DNA of 35,154 nt from JBOGVA01 sp050692195 (GTDB lineage: Bacteria > Actinomycetota > UBA4738): positions 1 to 35,154 of the forward strand of contig JBOGVA010000067.1 in assembly GCA_050692195.1 (NCBI GenBank), in the 5' to 3' direction. This document shows, in pieces, positions 10,007 to 18,970 of this stretch; within the stretch, counting starts at the first letter, position 1, and each line of letters begins with the position of its first letter. The notes beneath the pieces are model-generated. The model worked only from the letters and a program-made list of their open reading frames with translations, ran no database searches and was not told the origin of the DNA. The position numbers were made by a program, and so were the translations under genes.

Positions 10007-12070
10007 GTGCGTGGCTCACTCACCCCGACTCCACTACTTGCGCTCAGCCTGATCGGGCCGGCCTTCCTGTTGATCGCCCTGGCCGCTGCCGGTGGCATCT
10101 TCGCGCGTCGGGCTTACCAGCTCTATCGCTTCGTCCGGCTGGGCCGCCCCGTCAGGCGCTTCGACGACCTCCCAAGGCGGCTGGAGAGGGAAGCCACGGT
10201 CGTCCTGGGGCAGCGCAAGCTGCTCCAGCGGCTCGGGCCTGGCCTCATGCACGCGTTCATCTTCTGGGGATTCCTGGTGCTGCTCACCACGATCGTGGAG
10301 GCGCTCGGGGCCGTCCTTCAGCCTAGCTTCGCCATTCCCTTCATCGGCCGGTCGGCCTGGCTGGGCCTCATCCAGGACGCGTTCTCCGTGCTGGTGGTCA
10401 TCGGAGTGGCGATGGCCCTGTACATCCGGAAGGTGCAGCGGCCCGAACGGTTCAACGGGAGCCATCTGGAGGAAGCGGACTTCATCCTGATCATGATCCT
10501 CGGCATCATGTTCACGCTGGTCCTGCTCAACGCGGCTCGCATCGCGCTCGGGATCAACGAGTCTCCGGTCGCATCGACCCCCATCTCGAACGCGTTGACG
10601 CCTCTTTTCGAAAGCATCCCGGGTGGGACGCAGGGGTTTTTCGAACGCCTTTTCCTGTGGGCACACATCCTGCTGATCCTGGGGTTCCTGGCCTACATCC
10701 CCTACTCCAAGCACCTCCACATCTTCGTGTCGGCGATCAACGTCTTCTTCATCAACACGAAGGCCCGGGGCAAGCTGACCTCCCTCGACCTCGACCTGGA
10801 CAGCGCAGAGGAGCTCCATCTTGGGGCCGGAACCATCGAGGACCTCACGTGGAAGGAGATCCTCGATACCTATTCCTGTACGGAGTGCGGCCGCTGCCAG
10901 AGCGTCTGTCCTGCCTGGAACACCGGCAAGCCGCTGTCACCGAAGCTCATCGTGATGAACCTGCGGGATCACCTGTTCGAGAAAGGGCCCCAGATCCTGG
11001 AGTCGAGAGCAAGCCAGAGCGAGTATCAGAGGACCGCCTTGAATCCCGACGTGATCGAGGACGAGGTCATCTGGGACTGCACCACCTGCGGAGCGTGCAT
11101 GCAGGAGTGCCCGGTGGACATCGAGCACATCGACCACATCGTGGACATGCGCAGGAACCTGGTCATGGCGGAATCTCGGTTCCCGCAAGAAGCGGGACTC
11201 CTCCTCCGGAACCTGGAGTCCACCTCCAACCCATGGGCCCAGGACCAGTCCCGGCGCGCGGCATGGGCCGAAGGGATGGGCGTCGAGCAGCTCGGCCGGG
11301 ACGGCCAGGCTCCGGACTACCTCTATTGGGTGGGGTGCGCCGGATCCTTCGACGATCGCGCCAAGAAGATCACACAGGCGGTTGCCCGGCTGCTTCAGAA
11401 GGCTGCCCTGCCGTTCGCCATCCTCGGCCCGCAGGAGCTCTGCAATGGAGACCCGGCCCGCCGCATGGGACACGAATACCTCTTTCAGGAGCTTGCCCGG
11501 CGAAACGTGGAGACCTTGGGCGCCGCGAAGGTCCGCAAGATCATCGTCAACTGTCCTCACTGCTTCAACACGCTCAAGAACGAATATCCCGACTTCGGCG
11601 GCCACTACGAGGTGATCCACCACACCGAGCTCTTCGCCCGGCTGATGAGACAGGGCCGGCTCAAGGCCACCGCGGAGGTTCGCGAGGTCCTCACGTACCA
11701 CGACCCGTGTTACCTGGGGCGTCACAACGGGATCTATCGCCAACCCAGGGAGATGCTCGAGTCGATCCCCGGCCTGTCCACCCGAGAGATGCCGAGGCAT
11801 CGGGAACGGGGGTTCTGCTGCGGCGCGGGCGGCGCCCGCATGTGGATGGAGGAACGTCTGGGCAAGCGAGTCAACTTGGAGCGAACGGAGGAGGCCATCT
11901 CCACCGGAGCAGACACCCTCGGCGTTGCTTGCCCCTTCTGCCTGATCATGCTGGACGACGGGGCCAAGGCAAAAGGAGAGGCCATCAAGGTGCTCGACCT
12001 GGCCCAGGTGCTCGCGCAGGCAACCGGCGCGTCGCTGGGGTCGCCGGCGGAGCCGGCAAGGGGCCTCTAG
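10007..12070 (+). CDS. EtfD/FadF-like membrane Fe-S oxidoreductase
   Basis: This 687-residue fused enzyme has about six membrane helices over residues 10-250, resembling the NarI/heterodisulfide-reductase gamma cytochrome b domain (LMHAFIFWGF and FLWAHILLILGF contain candidate heme histidines). Two ferredoxin-type 4Fe-4S motifs follow: CTECGRCQSVCP from Cys291 and CTTCGACMQECP from Cys358. Two CCG domains follow. The first ends in NCPHC and carries LCNGDPARR; the second has HDPCYLGRHNG, FCCGAGGARMW (Cys604-Cys605) and CPFC, ligands for a non-cubane cluster. M. tuberculosis EtfD (Rv0338c) and Bacillus FadF share this layout and pass electrons from ETF and acyl-CoA dehydrogenases to menaquinone. 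That role here is inferred, since no etfAB is nearby. The start is GTG at 10007 with no strong SD, so a later start is possible. Confidence 0.88.
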   Translation: MRGSLTPTPLLALSLIGPAFLLIALAAAGGIFARRAYQLYRFVRLGRPVRRFDDLPRRLEREATVVLGQRKLLQRLGPGLMHAFIFWGFLVLLTTIVEALGAVLQPSFAIPFIGRSAWLGLIQDAFSVLVVIGVAMALYIRKVQRPERFNGSHLEEADFILIMILGIMFTLVLLNAARIALGINESPVASTPISNALTPLFESIPGGTQGFFERLFLWAHILLILGFLAYIPYSKHLHIFVSAINVFFINTKARGKLTSLDLDLDSAEELHLGAGTIEDLTWKEILDTYSCTECGRCQSVCPAWNTGKPLSPKLIVMNLRDHLFEKGPQILESRASQSEYQRTALNPDVIEDEVIWDCTTCGACMQECPVDIEHIDHIVDMRRNLVMAESRFPQEAGLLLRNLESTSNPWAQDQSRRAAWAEGMGVEQLGRDGQAPDYLYWVGCAGSFDDRAKKITQAVARLLQKAALPFAILGPQELCNGDPARRMGHEYLFQELARRNVETLGAAKVRKIIVNCPHCFNTLKNEYPDFGGHYEVIHHTELFARLMRQGRLKATAEVREVLTYHDPCYLGRHNGIYRQPREMLESIPGLSTREMPRHRERGFCCGAGGARMWMEERLGKRVNLERTEEAISTGADTLGVACPFCLIMLDDGAKAKGEAIKVLDLAQVLAQATGASLGSPAEPARGL

Positions 12071-12193
12071 CCCGGGGAACCCGCGGCCTACCACGTGCTC
12101 GAAAGAACGGCCTAGCTCCCTCCCCCCCATCCAGCATCAAGCACCTGGGCCATTCGACCGATATCAACGGCATGGAACCGAATGCCTTCCTGC

Positions 12194-12221
12194 TTGCATA
12201 CGGAGGCGGGGGGCCTAGAAT
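12194..12221 (+). promoter_or_regulatory. Possible promoter of the GAF histidine kinase operon
   Basis: A good -10, TAGAAT (12216-12221), has TTGCAT (12194-12199) 16 nt upstream. The predicted start near 12228 falls after the first in-frame TTG (12222), which supports the internal ATG at 12372 as the real kinase start. The stretch 12071-12371 otherwise holds no recognisable gene. Confidence 0.35.
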
Positions 12222-12371
12222 TTGACTTCCTCTGCTGTTCCGGACAATCGAAGACGGCTTTCGGACCGGCCATCGGACGGTGCTTCGCCCAATCAAGCGA
12301 CTGGGGCGGAGCGCTCCCGGTTGCGGACCCTGAACGGTGGCCACCGAGGCGAACGGGAGGCCCTTCCCCAA

Positions 12372-13985
12372 ATGGCTCTCGAAGGTCTCACCGGGCCCGA
12401 CGTGGCCGGCTCCAGCGCGGGATCCCCCGCCGGGGCCCGCCGGCGGGCCGGTGACCGGACTTCCATCCCTCTTCAGGACCCCGGCCCCACGGCCCTGGAC
12501 CGAGCCAGGTCCGAGATCCGCTCAGCCCTGGCAGGGATACGCGATGACCTCGGCTTCGAGACAGCGAGCCTGTTTGTCCCGGAACAACGTGGCTGGCGGC
12601 TCCTGGAGCGCCGAGGTCCGGCTCGGCGATGGCACAACGTCCTGGACCCGGGGGCCTTCGAGGGAACGGCGGAGGCCGCACAGTATCCCGACGTACAGGG
12701 CATCCCGGGCGTTGGCTCCAGGCTGGCCGCGCTGGGATGCGCCAGCGTGGCCATCCTCCCCCTGCCCGATGGGGGACGGGTCCTACTGGACTCCGGCCAG
12801 CCCTGCCGCGCCGACGGATGGATCGACCGCGCCCGTCCCTACCTGGAGCTCATCTCCAGGATGGCCGGATCCGCGTGGCCGGTCGCCGGGGCCGCTCACA
12901 GCCACGAGGAAGGCGGTGCGCTGGCTCGCCTCCTGGAGGCCTGTCGCGACGCGCTGGCCCGTCCAGAGATGACAGTCGAGCAATTCCTTGGCTCCGCCCG
13001 AGTTGCCATCGGAGCCGATGAGATCTTCTTCATCGCCGAGAAAGGCGGGAACGCGCAGGTGTACTGCTCACCGGACGCAGGCCGGGGGCCCTTCCCGGTG
13101 GAGCCCCGGACGCGGATCCTTCGAAGGGCTGAGCCGGGGTTGCCCCAGGCCACCCTTCGCAAGCTGGCGGGAGCGGTAGGCGCTACCTCCGCGGCTCTGG
13201 CGGGCGCAATCGGAAGAGACGGAGAGGAGTCCGAGGTGGTGGTGGCCGGATGGGCCGAGGGTCCCGCTCTGTCACCCGTGTCCATGACCGTCGCCGCCCG
13301 AAGCGTCTCCATGGCGATGGCCGCCCTGCGGACCCGCCGGGAAGCCGTCGCTACGCTCGTCTCCCGGGAACGCGCCCGCATGGCGTACGCCCTGCACGAC
13401 GGGCTGACCCAGTCGGTGACGGGAACGCTTTTGGAGCTGGAGGGACTGGCCAGGCGCATCGAACGGGATCCTGCCGAAGCGATCGGCATGCTCGAGAGCT
13501 GCAAGACCGAGATCCGGCAATCTCTGGCAGAGCTTCGCGAGATCCTCTTCGACCTTTCCACCGACTCCGAGAGGAGCAGGGCCGATGAGCCGTTGTCCAG
13601 CTATGTGGACGACGTGGTCAAGCGGTGGCGCCTTCCGGCGCGGGTGGCGGTGGAGGGTGACCTGAGCACAGTGCCGCCCAAGGTCCTCTCGGTGGCGTAC
13701 GTGGTCATCCGGGAGGCCCTGACCAACGCGGCCAAGCACTCCGCCGCCACCAGCGTCACCGTCAGGCTGTGGGCTCGGGAGGACGACCTGACGGTCATCG
13801 TGGGCGACGGCGGCAGGGGATTCACCAGGCGCGACGAGCAGGCGGCCCGCGAGGCGAAGCACGTTGGTCTGGATATGCTCAAGCGGAGGGTCGCCGAGAT
13901 CGGAGGCAAGCTTCAGGTCGAGTCCGGACCGGGCAAGGGGACCCGGGTGATCGCCGAGCTTCCCATCGGGAGGGCGGCATCGTGA
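12372..13985 (+). CDS. Soluble GAF-domain sensor histidine kinase (NarL type)
   Basis: This 537-residue kinase has no membrane segment, so it should sense a cytoplasmic signal. Two divergent GAF-like modules occupy about residues 45-175 and 185-320. No Cys/His metal motif is obvious in them, so the ligand is unknown. The HisKA_3 dimerisation helix has the phospho-acceptor in RMAYALHDGLTQ (His342). The ATPase domain has the N box EALTNAAKHS, a G1 box DGGRGF and G2 GLDMLKRR, with SGPGKGTRV near the end. It overlaps the next gene as GTGA, so it is the cognate kinase of that response regulator. The start is uncertain: the frame is open back to a TTG at 12222, but that extension is low-complexity and precedes a plausible transcription start. 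Confidence 0.85.
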   Translation: MALEGLTGPDVAGSSAGSPAGARRRAGDRTSIPLQDPGPTALDRARSEIRSALAGIRDDLGFETASLFVPEQRGWRLLERRGPARRWHNVLDPGAFEGTAEAAQYPDVQGIPGVGSRLAALGCASVAILPLPDGGRVLLDSGQPCRADGWIDRARPYLELISRMAGSAWPVAGAAHSHEEGGALARLLEACRDALARPEMTVEQFLGSARVAIGADEIFFIAEKGGNAQVYCSPDAGRGPFPVEPRTRILRRAEPGLPQATLRKLAGAVGATSAALAGAIGRDGEESEVVVAGWAEGPALSPVSMTVAARSVSMAMAALRTRREAVATLVSRERARMAYALHDGLTQSVTGTLLELEGLARRIERDPAEAIGMLESCKTEIRQSLAELREILFDLSTDSERSRADEPLSSYVDDVVKRWRLPARVAVEGDLSTVPPKVLSVAYVVIREALTNAAKHSAATSVTVRLWAREDDLTVIVGDGGRGFTRRDEQAAREAKHVGLDMLKRRVAEIGGKLQVESGPGKGTRVIAELPIGRAAS

Positions 13986-14665
13986 GGGTCCTGCTGGTGG
14001 ACGACCACACCCTGGTACGAAGAGGGCTCGCTCAGCTGCTGGCGAGCCGCCTCGACCACGCGGAGGTCACCGAGGCGAGCGACGCCGAGGAGGCGTCGGA
14101 GATCCTCCGGGGAACCCCCCACGACGTCGCTCTGGTCGACGTACGGATGCCGGGGCGAGACGGCCTGGACCTCCTCCGAGAGATTCGCTCGACCTGGCCC
14201 GATCTGCCGGTGATCATGCTCTCGAGCTACGACAACGGCGAATATGTCAAGGCGGCGCTCGCGGAGGGAGCTTCCGGGTACCTGTTGAAGGACACAACCC
14301 CGGAAGACCTCGCACAGGCCATCCTCGTCGCATTATCCGGCTCCGGGAACGTCCTCTCGCCCAGGGCCGTCAGAAACCTCTTCGAGGGACCCGTCCGCCG
14401 GGAGGAGATCAACGGCCAGGACGGTCGGCCTCCGGACGTGGGATTGACCAAGCGGGAGACGGACGTGCTTCGGTTCCTGTCCGGCGGGTCCAGCAACCGC
14501 GAGATCTCCCGCCACCTCTTCCTCTCCGAGAAGACCGTCAAGGCCCACCTCGCAGCGGTCTTCCGAAAGCTCGGCGTTACGAACCGAACGCAGGCGGCCA
14601 TGGCTGCGGTCGCCATGGGGATGAACTCGCCTCTCCAGGCCCCACCTCGAGCAGCTTCCTACTGA
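13982..14665 (+). CDS. NarL/LuxR-family response regulator
   Basis: This 227-residue regulator has a receiver domain (1-120) with the acidic pair VDDH, phospho-acceptor Asp53 in LVDVRMPG, a switch Ser in MLSSYD and Lys in GYLLKD. A linker joins it to a LuxR-type helix-turn-helix (about 155-215): LTKRETDVLRFLSGGSSNREISRHLFLSEKTVKAHLAAVFRKLGV. The GTG start overlaps the kinase stop (13982-13985), so the two are co-translated. NarL-type regulators bind inverted heptamers, and a NarL-like 7-2-7 palindrome lies 48 nt past its stop. Targets are otherwise unknown. Confidence 0.93.
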   Translation: MRVLLVDDHTLVRRGLAQLLASRLDHAEVTEASDAEEASEILRGTPHDVALVDVRMPGRDGLDLLREIRSTWPDLPVIMLSSYDNGEYVKAALAEGASGYLLKDTTPEDLAQAILVALSGSGNVLSPRAVRNLFEGPVRREEINGQDGRPPDVGLTKRETDVLRFLSGGSSNREISRHLFLSEKTVKAHLAAVFRKLGVTNRTQAAMAAVAMGMNSPLQAPPRAASY

Positions 14666-14701
14666 GCGAACCGAGCCCGGGCGGTCCACGCCGCAGCAGT
14701 C

Positions 14702-14741
14702 AAGCCTATGCCGTAGCCCTATAGGGGATCGAAGTAGGCTT
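14702..14741. promoter_or_regulatory. 40-bp nested palindrome with NarL-like 7-2-7 core
   Basis: The outer arms AAGCCTA (14702-14708) and TAGGCTT (14735-14741) are perfect inverted repeats. They are centred on exactly the same point (between 14721 and 14722) as the inner palindrome CCCTATAGGG (14717-14726). The core TAGCCCT-AT-AGGGGAT (14714-14729) matches the NarL consensus TACYYMT-AT-AKRRGTA at 6/7 and 5/7 positions. It is probably an operator for a NarL-family regulator. A weak promoter (-10-like TATGCT at 14787-14792, poor -35) follows for the HEAT-repeat gene. Confidence 0.5.
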
Positions 14742-14846
14742 AAGACGTAACTTGCCCGGGCCTTTCGGCCGTTGTGCCCACTGGGCTATGCTGCGTTAAT
14801 CCTGGAGGTGGCGCCTCCCCGATCAGAGCGCGGTCGGCCATGACGA

Positions 14847-17522
14847 ATGAGATACCCCCGGGCTCCTGACGTGGCCGGAGAGAAGCGTTCGCAGCCCGGT
14901 GAGTCGATCTTGAGTGCCGTGCACGTCGCCTTCGAGAAGGGCGCACCATCGCGTCCGGGCGAGGACAGGCCACCTCAACCACCTCCCACCGAGCCGGTTC
15001 CGGACCAACCTCCCTCACCCTCCTGGCGATCGCAGCTCGCTCCCGGCCGGCCTCGCTCGGAGGACCCAGGATCGGCGCTCTTCTCGGCCGACCCTGGAGA
15101 GCGCCGCCAGGCGCTCGCGAGTCTCCTGGAGAACGAGCTCGGGCCGGCGGAGGTCGAAGCGATCAGCCAGGTCCTCCAGACCGATCCAGACCCCGAGGTC
15201 CGTCTGGCCGCCGCTCAGGTTCTGGCCCGCGTCCCGAGCCGGATCCCCCGTGGAGTCATCGAGAACGGCTTGCGCGACCCCAACGACCGGGTGAGGGCGG
15301 CCACGGTACGGGTCGCGGCGAAGCTGGGAGGGTCGGCTCTCCCGTCGATCATCCCGCTGGCGACCGAACGAGACTGGCCCTCCTCGCAACAGACCGCTCT
15401 CAGCGCCCTGCCCGACCTGATCCGGTCGGACGGACCGGGGGAGGGCCACCTTGACACGCTGCTGGCGGGCGTTGCGGCCCTCGACCCACCGCCCCTGCGA
15501 TTCGAGCGCCCGGGGCTGGAGGCGATCGCGCGCGCGGTGGGTGTAGAGCGGCTGGTCCGGGAGCTCCACGGGCCCCATCCCAGGCGTCTGGGAGCCGCAC
15601 GGCTGCTGCTGCTGGAGGGGAGTCCCTCCGCTCTCCGGCCGGTAGCCGCCCTGGCCGACGATCCCATTGACGGGGTTCGGCTGGTGGCCGCCGGGGCCGC
15701 ACACCTCCTTGGAACCTACCGGATCCAGGCCGAAGGTGAGAACCGCAGCCCCGATGCACCTCCGTCGCGGGCGGTGGAGCCTGCCGAGACATCCGAGACA
15801 GAACTGATCGGCCCCCTGGCCAGGGCGCTCAGCGATCCGGACCAGTCCGTCCGGGCACAGGCACTCTCGGCTCTCGGCCGGGTCGACCGAGACCTCCTCG
15901 AAGCCTGGGCCGAGCAGGCGCTCAGCGACGGCTCCGCGGTCGACGCGACTCACGCCGCCTCTCTCGTCGAGCATCTGGGACTCACCGGAACCGCTCGGCT
16001 CGTCCTGCAGCGTGGCAGCGCGGTCCTTCCTGACTCCCGCGGCCCATACCTGCGCGCCCTGGCTTCGTTGCGCCTCAGCCCCGCCGAGCTCGTGAGGCTG
16101 CCCGAGGCGGTCGATCCGGCGCATCGGCAGTCCGCCGTGCGCCTCCTATGGCAGCTCGGAGGTCGAAGGCTGCTCCCCCATCTCACCCCACTCCTGGACG
16201 ACACGGCTGGGCCGGTCCGCATGGCGGTCCTGGAGCTCCTGGCCGAGTCCGGAGATCCGGGCGCCGTCGACGTGGCCCGAAACCTCCTGGCAGGCGACTC
16301 GTCGGCCGCCGTCCGCGCGACGGCGGTGCACGTGCTGGCCCGGGCTGAAGACCCCACCCGACAGGAGGCGCTGACGATGGCGCTCGCCGACCCGGACCCG
16401 GACGTCCGAGCGACGGCCGTGGAGAGGCTGCCCCGAGGATCCTCGAGCGATGTGGTTCAGTTGCTCTTGCACGCCCTTCAGGATGAGGACGAGCGCGTCT
16501 GGCGAGCCTCGATCGACCACCTCGCCACGCTCCCGGATCGCGATCTGCCCCTGCTGTGGTCGGCTCTTCGGCAGAGCTCGAAGGCCAAGCGGGAGGAGCT
16601 CATCGCCACCCTGGAGCGGGACGATCCCGATCGGCTGGCGTCGTTGGCTGTGGGCAACGCGCGCTCTCCCCGGTCGACCGAGCGCGCCCTCGCCACGGAG
16701 CTGGCCGCCCGGGCCGCCACTCCCGAGTGCACCACCATCGTGCTGTCCGCGCTGGCCGATCCCGATCCTCGGGTCAGGCGCACGGCGGCCACGGCAATGT
16801 CGACGCTTCGGACCGCGTCGGCCGTCGAGGCATTATCGCGGACGCTCTCCGACCCCCGCGCCGATGTTCGCGTGGAGGCAGTACGCGCGTTGGGACTCAT
16901 CGACGACGACGGAGTGCCCGACCTGCTGATCTCGGCGCTGAAGGACCCGGAGCTGCGGGTTCGAGAGCTGGCGAGCGAGGCGCTGGCGACGTGGCATTCC
17001 CCGGCCGTCGCTCGCCGTCTGGCAGGCGCCTTGGCCTCGCCGGACCTGCGAAAGCCCGCGGGAGAGGTCCTGGAACGGATGGGTCAGGCTGCCGTTGAGC
17101 CGTTGGTGGAGGTGGCGATCGGAACCGATCCGCGCGCGGCGACGGCCGCCGGGGCCGTCCTCGATCGGATCGGAGGAGCAGAGTTCTTCCTGTCCGGCCT
17201 CTCCTCGATCGACCCGGACGAGCGGTTGCGGGCCGTCCGGGTGCTCGGGGCCATCGGAGGGCCGGCGGCCTCCGAGGCGCTGCTGCTGACACTGTCCGAT
17301 CCGGACGTCCGCGTCCGGGTTCGCTCGGCTGCGCTGCTCGGCGAACTGGGTGCGCCGGCTGCCGAGAAAGCCCTCAGGCACGTGTGGCTGACCGATCCGG
17401 TCGGAGAGGTCGCCGATGCAGCCGAGGAGGCGCTTCGGGCGCTGGGGGCCGTCCCAACCTCGGACGACCTGCGGATCGTGGAGGAGGTCCCCGAGGATCT
17501 ACCCGGGCCGGCTCGGGACTAG
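14847..17522 (+). CDS. Large HEAT-repeat protein
   Basis: This protein has up to 891 residues. After about 70 Pro-rich disordered residues it is built almost entirely from short HEAT repeats of the PBS-lyase/EZ type. Each has the pattern DPDxxVRxxAxxxLxxxG; examples are DPDPEVRLAAAQVLARV, DPNDRVRAATVRVAAKLG, DPDQSVRAQALSALGRV, DPRADVRVEAVRALGLID and DPDVRVRVRSAALLGELG. I count at least thirteen clear units, with more degenerate ones between. Such solenoids are protein-binding scaffolds; no catalytic motif, signal peptide or membrane helix is visible. It follows the two-component pair by 181 nt and precedes a small protein with the same repeat. The ATG at 14847 has no SD, and later in-frame starts near 14871 (GTG) or 14910 (TTG) are possible. 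Confidence 0.85.
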   Translation: MRYPRAPDVAGEKRSQPGESILSAVHVAFEKGAPSRPGEDRPPQPPPTEPVPDQPPSPSWRSQLAPGRPRSEDPGSALFSADPGERRQALASLLENELGPAEVEAISQVLQTDPDPEVRLAAAQVLARVPSRIPRGVIENGLRDPNDRVRAATVRVAAKLGGSALPSIIPLATERDWPSSQQTALSALPDLIRSDGPGEGHLDTLLAGVAALDPPPLRFERPGLEAIARAVGVERLVRELHGPHPRRLGAARLLLLEGSPSALRPVAALADDPIDGVRLVAAGAAHLLGTYRIQAEGENRSPDAPPSRAVEPAETSETELIGPLARALSDPDQSVRAQALSALGRVDRDLLEAWAEQALSDGSAVDATHAASLVEHLGLTGTARLVLQRGSAVLPDSRGPYLRALASLRLSPAELVRLPEAVDPAHRQSAVRLLWQLGGRRLLPHLTPLLDDTAGPVRMAVLELLAESGDPGAVDVARNLLAGDSSAAVRATAVHVLARAEDPTRQEALTMALADPDPDVRATAVERLPRGSSSDVVQLLLHALQDEDERVWRASIDHLATLPDRDLPLLWSALRQSSKAKREELIATLERDDPDRLASLAVGNARSPRSTERALATELAARAATPECTTIVLSALADPDPRVRRTAATAMSTLRTASAVEALSRTLSDPRADVRVEAVRALGLIDDDGVPDLLISALKDPELRVRELASEALATWHSPAVARRLAGALASPDLRKPAGEVLERMGQAAVEPLVEVAIGTDPRAATAAGAVLDRIGGAEFFLSGLSSIDPDERLRAVRVLGAIGGPAASEALLLTLSDPDVRVRVRSAALLGELGAPAAEKALRHVWLTDPVGEVADAAEEALRALGAVPTSDDLRIVEEVPEDLPGPARD

Positions 17523-17552
17523 GTCCGAAGTCTCACTCCAAGTCGTGCCCTT

Positions 17553-17571
17553 CGTCCGATAGCGTCGGACG
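17553..17571. terminator. Stem-loop between the two HEAT genes
   Basis: CGTCCGA (17553-17559) and TCGGACG (17565-17571) form a perfect 7-bp stem with a 5-nt loop, 30 nt after the stop of the large HEAT gene and 24 nt before the next start. No T-run follows. It could be a terminator, an attenuator or a processing site. Confidence 0.35.
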
Positions 17572-17595
17572 CGTCCCCTCACCTACCCTGCCCGC

Positions 17596-17946
17596 ATGGA
17601 TGAGTCCCCCGGCGTCCCGGAGCTTGGGCTGAGGGCGCTCCGGGACGAGCTTTCCTCCAGTGATCCTTCAGAGCGGGCCGCGGCCCTATCGCGAGCCCGT
17701 TTGGAGCCGGGGGTGGAAGAGGTGCTGATCGAGGCGCTTCGGGACAGCGACGAGAGAGTCAGACGCGAATCCGTTCGGACCTTGGCCCGTCTGGGGACAG
17801 CCGGCGGGAGACTGGCTCTGATCGAGGTGTCCTCCTCAGATATCTCCCCCGCGGTCCGGGCAGAGGCGGTGGCGGCGCTCGGACGAATCCTGGAGTCGCT
17901 TCGGCCTCGACCGGCGCCCGGCGGGGATCCCGGCGAAGAAGGGTGA
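17596..17946 (+). CDS. Small HEAT-repeat protein
   Basis: This 116-residue protein has about two to three HEAT units: SSDPSERAAALSRARLEPG, DSDERVRRESVRTLARLGTAGG and SSDISPAVRAEAVAALGRIL. It then has a Pro/Gly/Glu tail. The repeat style matches the preceding 891-residue protein, so it may be a duplicated and trimmed relative. The ATG at 17596 has no evident SD. It is convergent with the lipid-kinase-like gene, 43 nt apart. Function is unknown; a protein-binding role is likely. Confidence 0.75.
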   Translation: MDESPGVPELGLRALRDELSSSDPSERAAALSRARLEPGVEEVLIEALRDSDERVRRESVRTLARLGTAGGRLALIEVSSSDISPAVRAEAVAALGRILESLRPRPAPGGDPGEEG

Positions 17947-17989
17947 GTGGGCGCCGGCAGGCTCGGGGAACGACGGGACGGCCGCCGGC

Positions 17990-18970
17990 TCAGACCTTCA
18001 GCCGGATCGCCTGAGGTAGGACCTCGAAGCTGACGGGAGTCGTCCCCAAGACCTGGCCATCAGCCTCGACCCTCAGGGGCCGGTCGGCCTCGATCTGGAG
18101 CCTCCGAGATCGGTACTCGACGATGTTCGGATGAGGAAGGTGTTCGCCTCGATAGGCCTTCGGCAGGATGGTGAACGAATCCGACCTTGGGCCCTTCATG
18201 ACCAGGACGTCGAGGTAGCCGTCGGCCGGCCACGACCGTGGCGAGATCCTCACGCCGCCCGCGTAGTACTGGCAGTTGGCGACCAGGACGTTGTGGACTC
18301 GCCCCTCCCAGGACCTGCGGTCGCCGCTCAGCATCACCGTGGCCGGCCTCGACGCGGCGAGCGAGAGCCAGAAGGCCAGGAATCGGCGGGAGCGGCCCAG
18401 GGACCTCGGCAGGCGGGCGGCTCGGGCGGCGATCGTTCCGCCCAGCCCTGCCTCCGCCACGTTCACGAAGTACCGCTCGGCCGAGGCGCCGTCGTCTGCT
18501 GTGTAGGCGACCTTTCCGGCGTCGATCGGATACAGGTTCTCGCCACCCAGGTGAGCGGCTGCCCGGACGGGGTCCCCCGGCAAGCCGAAGGTCTTCACGA
18601 AGTCACTCGGGGCACCCCTCGATATGACCCCCAGGACGGCATCTGACGCCGCCTGCATCCCCTCGGCGAGCATGCCGTTCACCACGTGATGCACGGTAGC
18701 GTCACTGCCGACCGCCACGATGAACCGCTGCCCACCAAGGAGGGCCTCGCGGGCCGCTACGGACGACTGCTCGGCCGCCTCCACCCGCACGACGGTGAAC
18801 TGGAGCCCCATAGAGGCGAGGACCCGCTCCACCCCAGGCAACTCGGTGGCGATCCGTTCCGCACCCTGCCCCGCGTCGACGATCAGCACCAGAGGGCCGT
18901 AGGGGCTCAGCGCGATCTGCCGGCCTCCCTTAGTCGAACTCTTCGAAGAACCGGCTGGCCGTCGGACCAC
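17990..18970 (-). CDS. Divergent diacylglycerol/sphingosine-kinase-like protein
   Basis: This protein of up to 326 residues has the two-lobe DagK/YegS fold pattern. The C-terminal lobe is well conserved: YFVNVAEAGLGGTIAARA, then ANCQYYAGGVRISPRSWPADGYLDVLVMKG and LRVEADGQVLGTTPVSFEVLP. The N-terminal nucleotide lobe is not. The canonical GGDGT is replaced by GSDAT in FIVAVGSDATVHHVVNGML, and the GTGNDFA-type loop reads GAPSDFV. Family members phosphorylate diacylglycerol or related lipids with ATP; whether this one is active is uncertain. The GTG at 18970 makes it overlap dcd by 41 nt. A GGGAGG follows the dcd stop, but no ATG, GTG or TTG sits at the right distance from it, so the start is unsure. 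Confidence 0.8.
   Translation of the reverse strand: MVRRPAGSSKSSTKGGRQIALSPYGPLVLIVDAGQGAERIATELPGVERVLASMGLQFTVVRVEAAEQSSVAAREALLGGQRFIVAVGSDATVHHVVNGMLAEGMQAASDAVLGVISRGAPSDFVKTFGLPGDPVRAAAHLGGENLYPIDAGKVAYTADDGASAERYFVNVAEAGLGGTIAARAARLPRSLGRSRRFLAFWLSLAASRPATVMLSGDRRSWEGRVHNVLVANCQYYAGGVRISPRSWPADGYLDVLVMKGPRSDSFTILPKAYRGEHLPHPNIVEYRSRRLQIEADRPLRVEADGQVLGTTPVSFEVLPQAIRLKV

Noticed and set aside
12222..12371. Extended N-terminus of the GAF kinase from TTG 12222
   Set aside because: It is low-complexity, lies upstream of a predicted transcription start and has no conserved sequence.
14840..14869. Mini-ORF MTNEIPPGS upstream of the HEAT gene as a leader peptide
   Set aside because: It has no SD and no attenuator structure, and nine codons are easily found by chance.
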